Positions 11,500 to 23,923 of a DNA stretch of 64,000 nt are shown here, one piece after another. Position numbers and translations under genes: made by a program. The notes under the pieces are model-generated. The model had not been told where the DNA came from. It saw only the letters and a program-made list of their open reading frames with translations, and searched no databases. Every line of letters starts with the position of its first letter. Position 1 is the stretch's first letter. This DNA comes from Acanthochromis polyacanthus (lineage: Eukaryota; Chordata; Actinopteri; Pomacentridae), in assembly GCF_021347895.1 (NCBI RefSeq), contig NC_067123.1, positions 7,693,828-7,757,827 on the forward strand, written 5' to 3'.

Positions 11500-12880
11500 G
11501 TGCCAGCTACAGTGTTAGTAAGAACAAAACCTGCTAACCACATTTACAAAATGAAAAGCAGCACGTAATTTAACAATGTCTGCTATTTGTTCAGCCAGAA
11601 AGTGGTGCTGTGATGGTGCCTGTGTTATTTGAATCCTCTGAAGCCCGTGTTTAATGGCTCCTGTCACAGTTTTACTCAGTGTGAGCTCATTTTTCACTGA
11701 ATATTAAATCCAGCAGCTCTATGGAAACAGAGCAAATGTGGCTAGAAATAATGAAAACTCAAAATGTGTTTTTTGAAGTATGATACAGCTGTTTTGCCAC
11801 AAACTATAAAAAACAAACTAAAATGAAAGATTTTTAAAACCTGGTGCCAACATTCACAATATTCTTGCCCACATGTTTCACCAACATTAGAAAAAAAAAA
11901 AGGTGGCTCTACATACTATAGATACTTTATTTTACATATTAGAGCCTCTTTAACCCTCGTGTCGTCCTGCAGGCCAAAATTGACCCATTTTAAAGTTTGA
12001 AAATGCAGAAAAAATAAATATTTTCACAGTGAAACTTCTGATGTCCACATTTTCAACATTTTTGGGAAATGTTTCAACATTTTTTGGTGGAAATAAAGAA
12101 ATGTCAAAAATGCTTCTTAAGAACATTCACATGAAAATAAACCAGAGTCCAGCGAATTTTGGTTGATTTTTATGTGAATGTTCTCAAGAGAATATTATAA
12201 TTTTTACTGATATATGTGTAATCACTTTAGATATTTTTAGGATTTCTTTGGAAGATTTTAACTCATTTTTTTGAAAATATTCACAAGAATCTTCTTGCAA
12301 AATTTGTTGTTTTTTTTTTAAAATAAAACTTTTAAAGGAAATTTTTAAGGAATTATTGGAATTTTCTTCGTGAAGGTTTTGCACTTTTTTTTAGAAATTT
12401 GGGGATTTTTTTTTGCAGAATTTTTGGATTTTTTTCAGACAAGGAAACAATGTTTTTCGGTGACCGTAAATGAGGACAGCAGGAGGGTTAAAGTAGATGC
12501 TTTTCACACTACTTTACACATTAAGATGTTTCGCCGTGCTGACTGTATCCTCCAACAACGTGCTCTGTGTATTCCGCTTTTGAGCCATCAGTTGTGTTTT
12601 ATTTCCCTCCTAATCTCTCTAATTTGTTTCCATAATTGTCTCCTAAGCACACCCTGCTGTTCAGTGGAATAGTCGCTGAATTTCTGTCACATGGCTGTTT
12701 GTCACAGCTGAGTCCCTAATGGCTGCTCAGTTGAACCGATTAGTGCTGAATTTTTGTTTTTTATAGAATCTGTTGAGTACAAACTGTTTATTTTGGGCAG
12801 TTTTTAAAGAAGACGAGTAGGATAAAGTGATTTTGATGAACGAGCATGATTTTAAAGGGCTGTTTAAGCTTTAGTTTTAG
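11500..12880 (+). repeat. Unrecognised ~0.8 kb repeat unit, cluster 2, interrupted
   Basis: Holds the unit hallmarks in order: ACTCAGTGTGAGCTCATTTTT near 11675, a GATGTTTCGCCGTGCTGAC segment near 12525 and TTTGTCACAGCTGAGTCC near 12698. A 542-bp TTAA-flanked MITE (11950-12491) splits it. With the MITE removed, spacing between hallmarks agrees with the unit at 46.9 kb, so the MITE came later. Confidence 0.6.
11950..12491 (+). mobile_element. TTAA-flanked MITE (piggyBac-like), copy 1
   Basis: TTAA at both ends (11950-11953 and 12488-12491). Terminal inverted repeats read TTAACCCTCGTGTCGTCCT on the left and AGGACAGCAGGAGGGTTAA on the right, with few mismatches. The middle holds an imperfect hairpin around CTTAAGAACATTCAC and GTGAATGTTCT. 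The TTAA target and CCC ends fit the piggyBac superfamily. No transposase frame. Same family as 23371-23923 (reverse) and 33213-33741. Confidence 0.75.
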
Positions 12881-13823
12881 CTTTAAGGGTAGAATCAGGT
12901 CAGATTGAGGTGACAGTTGAGGGCTGTGGAATAATATAAGTCAGTGAGTGTCCCCACGGATGTAGAGGTTTGTGTTTGTCAGGTTTACCACACAGTCTTG
13001 CTTCCACCTGCCTCTACATGCAGCAGCTCAGGTCCAGTTGTGGCTTGTCCGTTTACATTTTCTGTCTGTCTTTGTAGAACACATACCACAACATGAACAG
13101 CACGGTGGCCTTCCTGTTTCTGTCCACAGTCTCCTGTGTTTGTTCTGCTGTCTGCCTGTGACTGAGCTGCTGCCACTCTTCATGCAACATTAACTGCATG
13201 TTTTGGAGCCTCATGATGTGATAACATGACATTTAAATTCAGCTTCCACACCTTCATTACCTTTCAGCTACTCAAACTTGTTCTCACGGTCGTAGAGATA
13301 AAGCAGATAATGATTACAGGCTTAGCTGCCGTGTTACTCAAGGACAGTGACATAGTATAACACACCTCTTGATGAGGAGGAAATTAGAGCTTCTTACCTT
13401 TACAACACTGTCAGGAAGAAGCTTTAAGTTTACAGAAATGATTATAGTTTAGGCTTAGACAACTGGTGGTAACATCCTGCTTTAAAAACACAATTATATT
13501 TGGATTTTAAGGGTTTAGTTTGGTTTAATTTAGTTCACAAGTCATACTTTTGTTCTGTAAAACATCACAAAGCACTGAAAACATCCTTGAGCCCTGTTGT
13601 AAATAGAAGTTTACTAGTTGTGCTCACAGTTCTTGTTGTGTCGCCTCAGGCTGACTCAGTGAATTGATGATGTTTGTCCTCCTCTAACCTGACGTGGTGT
13701 TAAGTGGCCTCCTGGGGAGATGGGAGATAAATCTGTCTTTTTAGGGAAGCTTCTCTTCTGCTGTCAGATAACTCGCATCACCTTTGATCCCTGTTTGAGT
13801 GTGTGGTCGTCCAGTCAGTGAAA
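12881..13823. other. Non-coding stretch
   Basis: No gene recognised. A CTGTCTTTGTAG sequence near 13065-13077 precedes a short frame with a hydrophobic start (MNSTVAFLFLST), but a stop follows after about 22 codons and no donor site fits. Confidence 0.35.
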
Positions 13824-13831
13824 GCTGCTTT

Positions 13832-15078
13832 TAGGGCTGCAACAACGAATCGATAAAATCGATTATAATCGATTATTAAAAACGTTGGCAACGAATTGCA
13901 TTATCGATTCGTTGTGTCGCGCGATTCATGCTCGTCATGTTGCGGAGCCGTCTACTTCACCTACAGAGCGAGTTGAACAGAGCGAGGTGGAGGCAGAGCA
14001 GAGCAGGTATTTTCAAAGGGAAGTAAATTCAACAAATGAAACATGACCAGCACGGAGAAAACAGTTTGACCAAAGTGCTCAAAAGTATGGGAGCATTTCA
14101 CGCTTCACAAAACAAAGACATGCTGCGTGTCCAGTCCATGCGAATGCACGCATCTGAAAATCGCACTGATGCCCGACGGTCACGAGCGGGCCACTACGTG
14201 GTCACGTGACCGCGCTTTCAGCTTGACGGTCCGGTAGATGATAAACACAGCGGCTCGGCCGCAAACTTTCTCTATTATTTCAAAAACACTTCAGGGAAAA
14301 GTATTTCGAAAGCATTTGAGGTGAGAAATAATCTGTGCAGCAGCTGAACCTGTCCTGGTTTTAGTTCACCGACGGCTAGTTTAGATGTTTAAGGACAGCT
14401 GAAGTCGAGTCTACTTTATAAAAATGAGCTGCAGGATTACAGCTTGAAACGCACCAACCGGCCACATGCGATGTGTCACATCGAGTGGGCACGCACCTTA
14501 AGTCACTGCATTATTCTACATTTGTTCCGTTTTAAAGTGAGGAAACCTAACACCAGTCTCTCTGGTAGCTTGTCTGATGCTAGGGTTAGCTTATTAACTG
14601 ATTAATGACAGAGATGGGGCGTGTGTGACTGTGAGAGATTTCACTTTCATCAGCTAAAGCATGGTTTGAATATGCATTACAAATAGACGTAACTTTCACA
14701 CTATAGCGGTAATAATTTGAAGATTAAGCCTCAAGTTTTAATTTTCTGACAACATCTGAGTGAAGACACTGGTCTGTGTTGGAGTGAGGCAGGATGAATT
14801 GCATTGATAGGCTTTATGATGAGAAGACATCATGTCCACCACAGCAAGCAGCTGTCTGACTGAGAGCATCCTCAACATGATGGTCACTGATGTGAGGGCC
14901 TCTGTCTTTGGTTGAAGATGAAGGCTTCCCTATAATGATCTTATTTGTTCTGTCATTCCAAATCTTCTATTTCTGAATAAAGAGGCGGAAATTAAAAATG
15001 TTTTTTTTATCCGATATTAATCGAAAAATAATCTGCCAATTAATCGATTATTAAAATAATCGTTAGTTGCAGCACTAG
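13832..15078 (+). mobile_element. Non-autonomous hAT element, 1247 bp, perfect 8-bp TSD
   Basis: Inverted ends TAGGGCTGCAAC (left) and GTTGCAGCACTAG (right) are flanked by an exact 8-bp duplication, GCTGCTTT at 13824-13831 and again at 15079-15086. Both ends carry clustered ATCGATTA-type motifs. The interior has no long frame, only a short transposase stub near 14080. Size, ends and the 8-bp duplication are diagnostic of the hAT superfamily. The clean duplication points to a fairly recent insertion. Confidence 0.9.
14080..14210 (+). pseudogene. hAT transposase N-terminal stub
   Basis: The + frame reads SKVWEHFTLHKTKTCCVSS from about 14083. The VWEHF pattern followed by a short linker and Cys residues resembles the beginning of the BED zinc finger in hAT transposases. 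The frame then runs on without recognisable finger helix, and no catalytic domain follows. Inferred to be what an internal deletion left of the parent gene. Sequence support is limited to about 20 residues. Confidence 0.45.
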
Positions 15079-15086
15079 GCTGCTTT

Positions 15087-15430
15087 ACAATATATTTAGT
15101 TTATGTCTGGCCCTTTCCAGCCTTTTCTATGATATTTTATAGTCACTGTTACATTAATGTTCCTTTACAGCTTCATTCAGACACCACAGTGATGTAAACA
15201 GTACCACATTATTAACATTCATGCAAGACCACACAAAACAGCAAAGGATGTTTAATGCACATTAACAAACTAAAGGGACCAAATCTAAAAGTGATAGCAG
15301 CTTATCAAATGGTCCAAATAGCTAACAGCTTAGTTTAATGTATGATTTATTAAACACTAAAAACACTCAGTCCACATGTGATAATAATTTACCAACAGTT
15401 TAAAGAACTTACTCTGAGTTGTGTTTGATT
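15087..15430. other. Non-coding stretch
   Basis: No feature recognised. Confidence 0.35.
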
Positions 15431-15435
15431 CTGAT

Positions 15436-15900
15436 CCATCCTGTCTCCATGTCAGGGATCATTCATATTTATACCTAATTAATGAAGTTACTGCCGTTGC
15501 TCCGTGCATGAAGGCCCACAGTTTTCTCCTGTCTCCATGTCAGGGATCATTTATAGTTAGCAGCGCTGTTGTTCATAGTGTTTTAGCTCTGGAGATGCTC
15601 ATGTGTTTTCTGCTGCCGTCTGATGCTGCAGGTATTTAATAAACTCAGAGGAAATGGTCCTAAACAGCTGGAAGCAACAAACTCAACTAGGATTCTGTGA
15701 ATGTGACAGCTCACCTATCTGATGTGAAGTACACAATATCACTTGCTGTGTGATTCTGGCCTGGACTAATCCTGTCTCCATGTTGGGGATCATTTGTATT
15801 TAGCAGCGCTGTTGTTTGTAGCTTTTTAGCTCTGGAGATGCTCATGTGTTTCTGCAGCTGTTTGATGCTTGCAAGCATTAAATGAACTCAGAGGAAGGAT
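15436..15900 (+). repeat. Local tandem repeat around CTGTCTCCATGTCAGGGATCA
   Basis: The phrase CTGTCTCCATGTCAGGGATC begins at about 15441 and 15529 and, as CTGTCTCCATGTTGGGGATC, at 15772. The last two copies extend together over TTAGCAGCGCTGTTGTT and TTTTAGCTCTGGAGATGCTC through AACTCAGAGGAA, giving a ~243-bp unit. A 72-codon frame here is a by-product. Confidence 0.7.
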
Positions 15901-18900
15901 TTCTTCTGAGATGTTTTTGGACATTTATTGGTGCTGAAATGTGGAAAAATGAGTCCCTTAATCACTTCACACAACTCAAACTGCTTTAATTTGTGTATAT
16001 CTGCTGTTAATGTGAGTTCAGACTTTCACCGTATAAAGTGACACAGAAACGTTTCTTGGTCAGACCCACTAAGGTACTATGGTTGACTCTACAGGGAAAA
16101 CGATTAACAGAAATGGAATGCATGTTCTGAAAAGGGGCCTTATGGTAAGTTATTTAGTGAAATGTTTGCAATTGTTATATATTCTGGGAGTGCATGGCAT
16201 CAAGTAAGTTTGTGAGCGTTGAACACTGCAGTGTGGTGTGTGGTAAGGTTCCAAGAAGCAGGTTTCTAAGAGCTGTCAGTTCCACTTTGGTTTAATCTCC
16301 GCCTTCACCTCTTCTGGTTCTAACTCCATGTTACATGCAGTCTGCTTCTTTCCCTCTAACTCCCCGTACCTTTCCCCTGTTCCTCCATCCTCACTCACTG
16401 TCCTCTCTGGTATTCCCTGCAAGAATCCTCTCATATCCCTCTTTCACCCCCTCTACATTTACATCTCCCATGTTTCTCTCTGTGGTGGGCTTCGCTCCAT
16501 CATTACTAACTGCTGACTTTTTATAGTTTCCCTTTTGGGAGCAGTAAATATTGTTTACTAGTTTGATTGTGTCTATTGTGCTGAGAATTTTCAGAGGCTC
16601 TATTACGTTTTATTTGACTGGAGCTTCGGATGAAAGAACCAGACCAAAGTTTTAAAATTTATGACTAATGAGGGCACTTACAGCTGTGTGTAAAACAATA
16701 ATGATTGTAAAGCAGTAAATAATACTGCTGTTATTTCAGTGTATGTACATGTAGCGTGCTTTTAAGTTTTCTTCGTTCTTTTTATAGATGCCCACCTACT
16801 GCCAGTCAGTATTAGCTGACTTCTACATCACAAATCGTATACGTATTCATAACAGGCAACAGGAAAACCTGTAAAATCAATACGCAGCAAACATGTAATA
16901 GTATAAAATGCTAATACATGCAAAGGGTTAAGAGGGCTTTAACTTTAGAGCAGCCAACAGCCTTTAATAATGTGCATGTTGAAGTTTTTCTCGCTGAAAA
17001 TGTCAATAGAGGATGCCACTGTTCAGAATCTCTGGAGCTTTACAACAAATGAATGAAGTCTTTTATAAATAGTTAGTGCATAATCTGCCCTTTCTGCCTC
17101 TGTTTATGTGTCTATTCTTTAAATGGTGGCTGTTTTGACAAGCTGCTTGACTTTATTTCTGGAGAAATATGCACGAGTTGTACTTTTGGTTGAGCATAAA
17201 AGACAATAGTTGAGCATTTCCTTCACCACAGGCCTGCAGAGGACTTGCAGGTGCCATTATGGGATAGAGAAAGCTATGCTGCCCAACAAAGGCAAGCTGA
17301 ATAAAACTGCCCTGAATGTGCTCCTTATGAAGATCAAAACATTACACAGAATGTCTCGTGCTCATAAGAACAGCAGCTTCTTGAGTTTGAATGCTCTACA
17401 GTTTGTTCATGGGATTTTTCAGACTTATTCTGCTGTCATGAATGTGAATTTGTGATCAAAGCTTATGTTCAGTATTGACCGTTTGATAGATTCCACCACA
17501 TCGTGCTACATTACACGTGAGATCCCATCAGAAGCGTGACCTTTGCACGAGGGAAATGGCATGAAATGGCATTTTCATTTTACTGCTTGCGTCAAATCGC
17601 AATTTAGAGTCCAACCTAATTAGGCTATAATTCAAAGCTGTTTAACCTGCAGTTAAATGAATTATGTTTTGCATTCTAGGATTTGAATAAATAGTTACTA
17701 AAGCATCTGGTGTGATTCCTGCTAACTGCTTGCATTTTAAAACCTTAAAATCCATTAATATCACAGCGTGTTCATACAAGAAACCTATTTTTATCAACGC
17801 ATCGCTGTGATCTGTTCTACTTTATGGATCCCTCTTTTATTTTGCACCCTGTAGGGAGGTCAGATGCTTGTAGAGGCTCAGAGTGCTGCAGGAGGATGTT
17901 TATGCATTGAGCGGTAGTCTGATGAATCAGTTTTGAACATGAGCTGTACATTTGAAGGGCGTTCTAACTGACTCCCACTTCCATCTCTCTGTTCTCTGCA
18001 GGTACAGGCCCTGTAATCATATTTCTATAGTAGATCAGTTTTTTACGTGGTCACTGGCCGCGTTGCTTTTTCTTGAAGCTCCTAGGTTTACCATGACCTG
18101 GATGAGTGAGCATTCACACAGACATCTAGTGTGTTTTTCTGCATCTGTAATGTCTTTTTCCCTGCTGACAGTGAAGTGTTTCTCGCTCCAACCGGACTCC
18201 TCAGGGATGAGTGAGCATATCGACTCTCCGTTGCAGCTTTCCCTCGTTCCACATAAATAGAAAGTGGTCAGTGTGACGTTAGAATCAGCCCGGTGGCTCC
18301 TCCAGAGGCCGCTTCTGCCAGTCAGAACCTCCTCTCTGGAGGTTCATGGCTATTGGCGATGCTTCAGCGTTGTTTTGGGGGCTTTGGGGCCTTAAACTGC
18401 ATCCGGGCTCCAAAGCCTCGGCTCCAGCATCGCCCTGAGAGCTGTGGAGTGGGTGGGTGGGTGTGAGCAGAGCCAGATCACAGCTCTGCACGCAGGACAT
18501 TTCCCCCTTTCACTTTGTGCACATCAATGGGAAGGAGAAGCAGGGCAAAAGAGACAGAGGGAGGAGGGGAGGTGAGAGCACAAAGGCCAAGAGAAAGAAC
18601 AGAGGGGAGAGGAGGTGGGAGAGTGGAGCTGTTTGTCCGAGGCCATGAATGAAATTTTATCTGTGCTGCAGAGGAGACGACTCGCTCTCAATAGCTTCTT
18701 TACTCTTTTCCTCGCTCTTTGTCCTGCAGGTTTTTACTCCTGTTCACACATTCCAGAGACTCTTCTCTCTCATGTTCTAGTCTTTTCTGTAGCTCTCTTC
18801 TTGCATCTTATCTCCGCCTGTATCTTTTTCTCCTCCTTCCCTTCCTATCCTGGTTTCCATCTTTTCTGAGCTCAGCCCCCTGGTGGAGATCCTGCAACTC

Positions 18901-19288
18901 TTTCTTTCTGTCGCCTGATTTTTCTTCTCCCCTGGAGGAACCAGGAAATCACAAATCATTTCTCAATCCTCCTTTATCTTTTTAATGTGACATAACTTAT
19001 AACTTTTTGAATAGTAAAAATGCTGCGTGTTACACTGATGCTGATGTCAGTGTTAAATACTGAGCAGCAGAAACACAAATGTAAAAACAACAACAACAAC
19101 ATGACCCAAAAGAGTGACTCAGTTACAGAAATGTAACATCCATTTGCATCAGAAGGTCAAAAATGAAGCGTGTGAGAGCTGTTTGGGATAAGACAGGGGA
19201 CAGTAGCAATCATTTGTAGAGGATGAGTATGAAGGGGACATGAACTATGCCAAGTAACCCCTGAACAGATATCTGTCATTCATTTGCT
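15901..19288. other. Non-coding stretch
   Basis: Contains pyrimidine-rich tracts (16360-16460, 18700-18960) and a purine-rich tract (18530-18620) that create short frames of low complexity. A ~60-bp segment at 18063-18124 recurs diverged at 59113-59175. No gene supported. Confidence 0.4.
18063..18124 (+). repeat. Short dispersed repeat (TACCATGACCTGGATGAGTGAG)
   Basis: The order TTGCTTTTTCTTGAAGC, then TTTACCATGACCTGGATGAG matches TTGGTTTTTACTGAAGC, then ATTACCATGACCTTGATGAC at 59113-59175, about three quarters identical by eye. Family unknown. Confidence 0.45.
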
Positions 19289-19870
19289 AAACTGTGGAAA
19301 AAAACAAACCAAAAATACAGTAAAAATCTGGCAGAGATGATGCCAGAAAAGATAAAATAAAATGTGGTGGAATACTGTAACATTCAAAATGGTGAAATAA
19401 GGGAGGAAAGCTTCAAAAATAATATTTTTAGCTGATTGAAATGCAAGTAAAACATTTTTGTTTCACACATTGAAAGTCTAAAGAATTACTGGTTTGTAAA
19501 ATTACAGATTTTGGTGTGTATATTGTGCAGTTTTTTTAAGAATAACAGTACACATATCAGTTAATACTTTATTTCAGTTATTATTAAGTTACCAAACAGG
19601 GAGAATCTGTAATATTACAGTAATCCAATGATTTACCATTTTTCAGTGATTGTATCTGTAAAATTATTGCATTTTACTCGTCAGTTTCCTGAAACTGTGT
19701 AATTTTACAGTCAAACAGTCATTTGTATGAATACAGATTTTTCACGGTGGTCATTATTGACAGATTTTAACCTGTTTCATATATTTAAATTCAAATTTTT
19801 TTCTCTGGAAAAAACAAACAAATCTGGAAAAATATGTAAAATAACAGTAAATTTATTAAAAAATGGCAAT
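19289..19870. repeat. AT-rich CACTGTAAAA-family block 3
   Basis: Begins ACTGTGGAAAAAAAC and holds the repeated phrases TACAGTAAAAATCTG, GTAAAATTACAG and CAAACAGGGAGAATCTG seen in the other blocks. No coding potential. Confidence 0.5.
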
Positions 19871-20819
19871 TGAATATGATAAAGTGTTCAGTTTCAGTGC
19901 TATTTATTTCCTTATTAAAGAAAGTGTGTGTTGAAAAACCATGTAGAGATTCTAACGGAGTGGTGCATTTATGTGCAGTCTTGGATTCTGTGTTTTTCTG
20001 CACGTCTTGCTGCTGAGTGCATTTCGCTGCCTCACAGTCATCCGCTAAATAAATTCTCACTGTGGGAAACCTTGGAGTCCCACTTGAACCGATGCCTGAA
20101 TGACTGCTGGCATGAAGGCTTTGCAGTAAAGTAAGAACCTGTTCACTGCTGTTACGTAACGTTCACTTAACACCGTCTGAACCTGGGAAAAGAACATTCC
20201 TGCAGAGCTGTGTGCATGTCGGCCCAGTTTACACCAAAAATCTACAAATCTTCTGAGACCTTGAATCTTTTTGTGCTACCAGAACGCTGCAAAGCTGAAC
20301 TATCCGTCTTATTCATACATTAAATGACACTCTGCTGCTACATTCTAACAAATACACACCGTCCTTTTCCAGCTGTTTCTCTTTGAGTTGTGTGTTCACC
20401 CTTTGTGTGATAGAAAACTGCATGCAGTGCTTCTGAAGGTGTTTAATCAGCCAGACGAGAAGGTTGTGTGTTGGCTTTATGGCAGGAATGCAGGGAGGTG
20501 TTGTGAACATAAATGTTAGTGTAGCGAGAGAAGCTGCTGACAGAAGGAGAAAGTAAGAATGCAGGCTGGCTGGAGATGTTTGGAATCATCATTTAAACCT
20601 GTAATGTATATAAACGCTCAGATCCAGGGCTTTAGGGGCAATGTAAGCTTTTTGATTTGTTTATTTTTTACCAGATTTTCACTGGAATGTCTTCAACAAT
20701 TTACTGTTGTTTGTCAGGAAAAATTATTTTGTTCTTTTACAATGTGTGAAAAGAAGAAAGACTTTATTGAAATTGGCAAAAATCTAATTATTTTGTTATT
20801 TGAAAGAAAGATGATGTAT
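19871..20819. other. Non-coding stretch
   Basis: No gene recognised. Frames of 60-90 codons lack domains. Confidence 0.35.
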
Positions 20820-21734
20820 GTTAAGGACTGAAAAACCAGAAATATTTAGTTTTTTGTTTTACAGATTGTCCTCATTTTGCTAATTTATGCATATCTACAA
20901 AAATTACAGAAAAAAATATCCATTTGTACATTGACTATAAAAACAACAATAAAAAGGCAACTAAATATTTGACACAACTGTTAAGTCCACATCAAAAATC
21001 TGCATTTTTAAGAATGGTAATTCGTTTTTTAGCATCTATGACTGTAAAATTACAGTTTTGCTGTAATTTGAAAGAAAAATTATGTATATATCATGGTACA
21101 GACTGCGATTTGGTAGAATTGGAGTCTCTACCAGTAGAGACTGCAATCCTACCAGTAGAGATTTGTCAGGGCTAAGGTTAGACTTTTAAGGGTTAGGGTC
21201 AGGGGTCAGGGCAGGGGTCTGATTTAAAGTTCCATCTCTACTGGTAGAAACTCCAATTCTACCAAATTGCAGTCTCTACCCTGACATATATTTAGGCATG
21301 AAAAATGGTAAATCATTAATTCAACATTGAATGTTTTCCATGTTTTGCTAAATTACAGGTAGCTGGTAAAATTACAGAAAAAAGTATTACTTTACATGTT
21401 GATTGCAAAAAACTAAAAATATAAATAGATATAGGTCTTTATTTTAAAGCCAAGTCACGTATATTAAGTCGTGACAAACTATTGTTTTAGAGATTTGTTA
21501 ATTTACAGATGATATCTAGTAAAATCACAGATTTGTTCTTTGACAGTGTGTGGCTGTAAAATGAGACATTTTCACTGTATTTAAATCTACTAAAAGTAGA
21601 ATTATTTCACGGATATTTTTGCTTTTTCTTTTGTCTTTGAATGCTACAGTAAGGCACATTTATTTCATACATTTTTCTGACATCTTGGCTGCCAGATTTT
21701 CAGCTTTTTCCAGGGATTTTTTTTTTACAGTGCA
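20820..21734. repeat. AT-rich CACTGTAAAA-family block 4
   Basis: Ends TTTTTTTTTACAGTGCATAT, the mirror of the usual start. Contains TGTAAAATTACAGTTTTGCTG and AAAAATGGTAAATCATT. A foldback element at 21091-21286 splits it. Confidence 0.55.
21091..21286. mobile_element. 196-bp foldback element with 40-bp inverted arms
   Basis: The left arm 21101-21140 and right arm 21235-21274 pair over 40 bp with about two mismatches; for example GGTAGAATTGGAGTCTCTAC on the left and GTAGAAACTCCAATTCTACC on the right. The pairing continues outward with gaps to a TCAGGGTA-like end. TATA lies on both sides (21087-21090 and 21287-21290). The spacer is a G-rich segment built on GGGTTAGGGTCAGGGG. No coding capacity; superfamily not assigned. 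Confidence 0.7.
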
Positions 21735-23370
21735 TATAAGAGAGGGATGCAGACGTGGGAAAGCAGCAAATCTGAGGAAAAGGTGCTAGTTAAAGCAGAA
21801 GGGATGGAGAGGAGAGAAGCACCAGGAGGGCTGAGGGTCTGTGGGAGGGTCGGATCAGAAAAAGGGAGGCAGAGAGCAGGAAGGACACGGGGAACCAACT
21901 GCAGGCTGAACAAAGGCCTATTTCTGTACCATCCGTTTTGCAGCCACATGCAGCTTTCTCCTCCAGCCTCTTGTTCTGTCTCAGGCTGAGAACCATCCTC
22001 ATGACTTGGCTGCCTCGCGGCCACGCCGACTTAGCGGTTATTACTTTAACACGCCACTTTTCACAGTAGCATGTTCCTGCTGCTCGGCGTCCTGTATAAG
22101 TGTCTGATTCCTGTCTGAGGTTAACTCACAGGCTGGAATGTGGTAGTGTGGCTCCAGAGGCGACTTTCTCTCGTTTCGTTTCCTTCAGATTCCTGTTGCT
22201 GTGTGAATGCTGAAACCAAAGCTGCTGGATTGTTCCCGTGGCGACCCTTATACCAGCGCAATTTCCTGTATGCCACATACAGTGTATTAATAGTGGCCTC
22301 TGCCTCTCCCTGCCAGAAAGTGCACATTGTTCTTCCTCTGTGCTGTACAGTAAAGACGTGTAATTCCTCAGAATGGCGTGGGCTGCAGCTTTATCACAGA
22401 AAAGAGGGCATTTAGAGTGGTTCTCCAGCACTTTATACATGGTTTAATGACTTTCAGGCACTCTTAAGAGACAGAGTAATCACAAATAGAGGAAAAAGAA
22501 CCAAAATTGATGAGATTATAATTTGTAGTCCCTCTCTTGGGTCAAGCAGGATTTTATGATTTCTATAATGCAGGTCGCTGGTTTTTCTGGGTTGTATGTG
22601 ATGTGGATAATGATGAGTGACGGAGAGTTTAGAGCCAGCTGATGTGTGAATGAAACGCTTCCCGGTGCTTAAATAAGTGACAAGATATTTCAGAAGATAG
22701 CAGACAGAGGAGCTGAAGTCAGAGAGGTTCAAACAGGTGTGTGAAGAGCCTGCATTCCTCCTCACGCCTGGAAACAAGCCTCCACAACAACTGACAGATG
22801 CTGTGTCCTTCCCCAGAAAGAGCGAAGGCCGATGGAGGGATGTATGGAGGGAGACGTGATGAGTGACATTCAGAGTGATGGATGACCAGGGCGTGGGCTG
22901 AATGTGATATCTGTCATATGCTTCTCCAGTTGTTCCAGTCTCTGGTTGCCCAGCTGTCTCTCCGTCTGCTGGGGCTTTCCTGCTCCTGCTCCATGAACCA
23001 TATCTGACTCATTTCAAACCCTCTGATACTGTCCTCTGTTAGACTGAAATGAGAAGCGACAGCCAAGAAATAACACATCAGCTTGCATTAGAGTTCTTTG
23101 ACTTTTGACGACTTCTAATTAAATTCTGTTCAACCAACAAACTAAATTGAGTTACAAGAATAAACTTTTCCTCGACAGTCAAAGTTATTTTTAATAACCA
23201 GTCTGAAACTGTCTGAAATTGACCAGGACTGTTGAGACAGAACAGGGGAGAAAAATGAGGTTGTCAAGCCAATTTTATTCATTTACACCAACTTTAAATT
23301 TGTTTAAAATCAACAATGATTGATCCAAGTTTATTATGGAAACCCAGCTCATCAAAATAGTGTTTGTAAC
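21735..23370. other. Non-coding stretch
   Basis: Purine-rich at 21750-21890, otherwise mixed. Overlapping short frames on both strands (21725-22440) have no domain or splice context that would support a gene. Confidence 0.4.
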
Positions 23371-23923
23371 TCAGCCCTCCTGTTGTCTTAATTTACGGGC
23401 ACCAAAATATTGTTTTCTTGTCTGAAAAAAAAAAAAATCCAAAAATTCTGCAAAAAATCCCCCAAATTTCTGAAAATTTGCAAAACCTTCAGGAAGAAAA
23501 TTCCAGTAATTCCTTAAAAGTTTTTCTGAAAAGTGTTTTTTAAATCTCCCAAATGTGGCAAGAAAATTCTTGTAAATATTTTCAAAAAATGAGTAAAAGT
23601 CCTCCAAAAAAATCTTAAAAATATCTAAAGTGATTACACATATATATATATATCAGCAAAACTTCTGAGAATATTTTCTTAAAGAACATTCTCAAAAAAT
23701 CATACAAAATCCACTGAAATGGCTGACTTTTGGTTGTTTTGTGTGTGAATGTTCTTTAAAAACATCTGTAACATTTCTTATTTTTCCCCAAAAAATGTTC
23801 AAAGATTTCCTAAAAATGTTGAAAATGTGGACATCAGACGTTTTACTGTGAAAATATGTTTTCCCCACATTTTCAAACTTTAAAACGGGTCAATTTTGAC
23901 TCACAGGACAACACGAGGGTTAA
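23371..23923 (-). mobile_element. TTAA-flanked MITE (piggyBac-like), copy 2, reversed
   Basis: Reverse orientation relative to the copies at 11950 and 33213. It begins CCCTCCTGTTGTCTTAATTT and ends GGACAACACGAGGGTTAA. TTAA is intact on the right (23920-23923); the left flank reads TCAG, so that side is mutated or truncated. An inner inverted pair around AGAACATTCTC and GAATGTTCTTT is visible. A 78-codon minus-strand frame within it is composition-driven. Confidence 0.7.
23639..23654. repeat. Short TA dinucleotide repeat
   Basis: ACATATATATATATATC inside the TTAA MITE. Confidence 0.8.

Noticed and set aside
13078..13155. MNSTVAFLFLST frame after CTGTCTTTGTAG, considered as a signal-peptide exon
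   Set aside because: A stop comes after about 22 codons and no GT donor in a suitable context lies before it.
21725..22440. Overlapping frames on both strands, up to 104 codons, considered as a gene
   Set aside because: Both strands look equally open because of purine/pyrimidine bias and higher GC; no motif or splice signals favour one.
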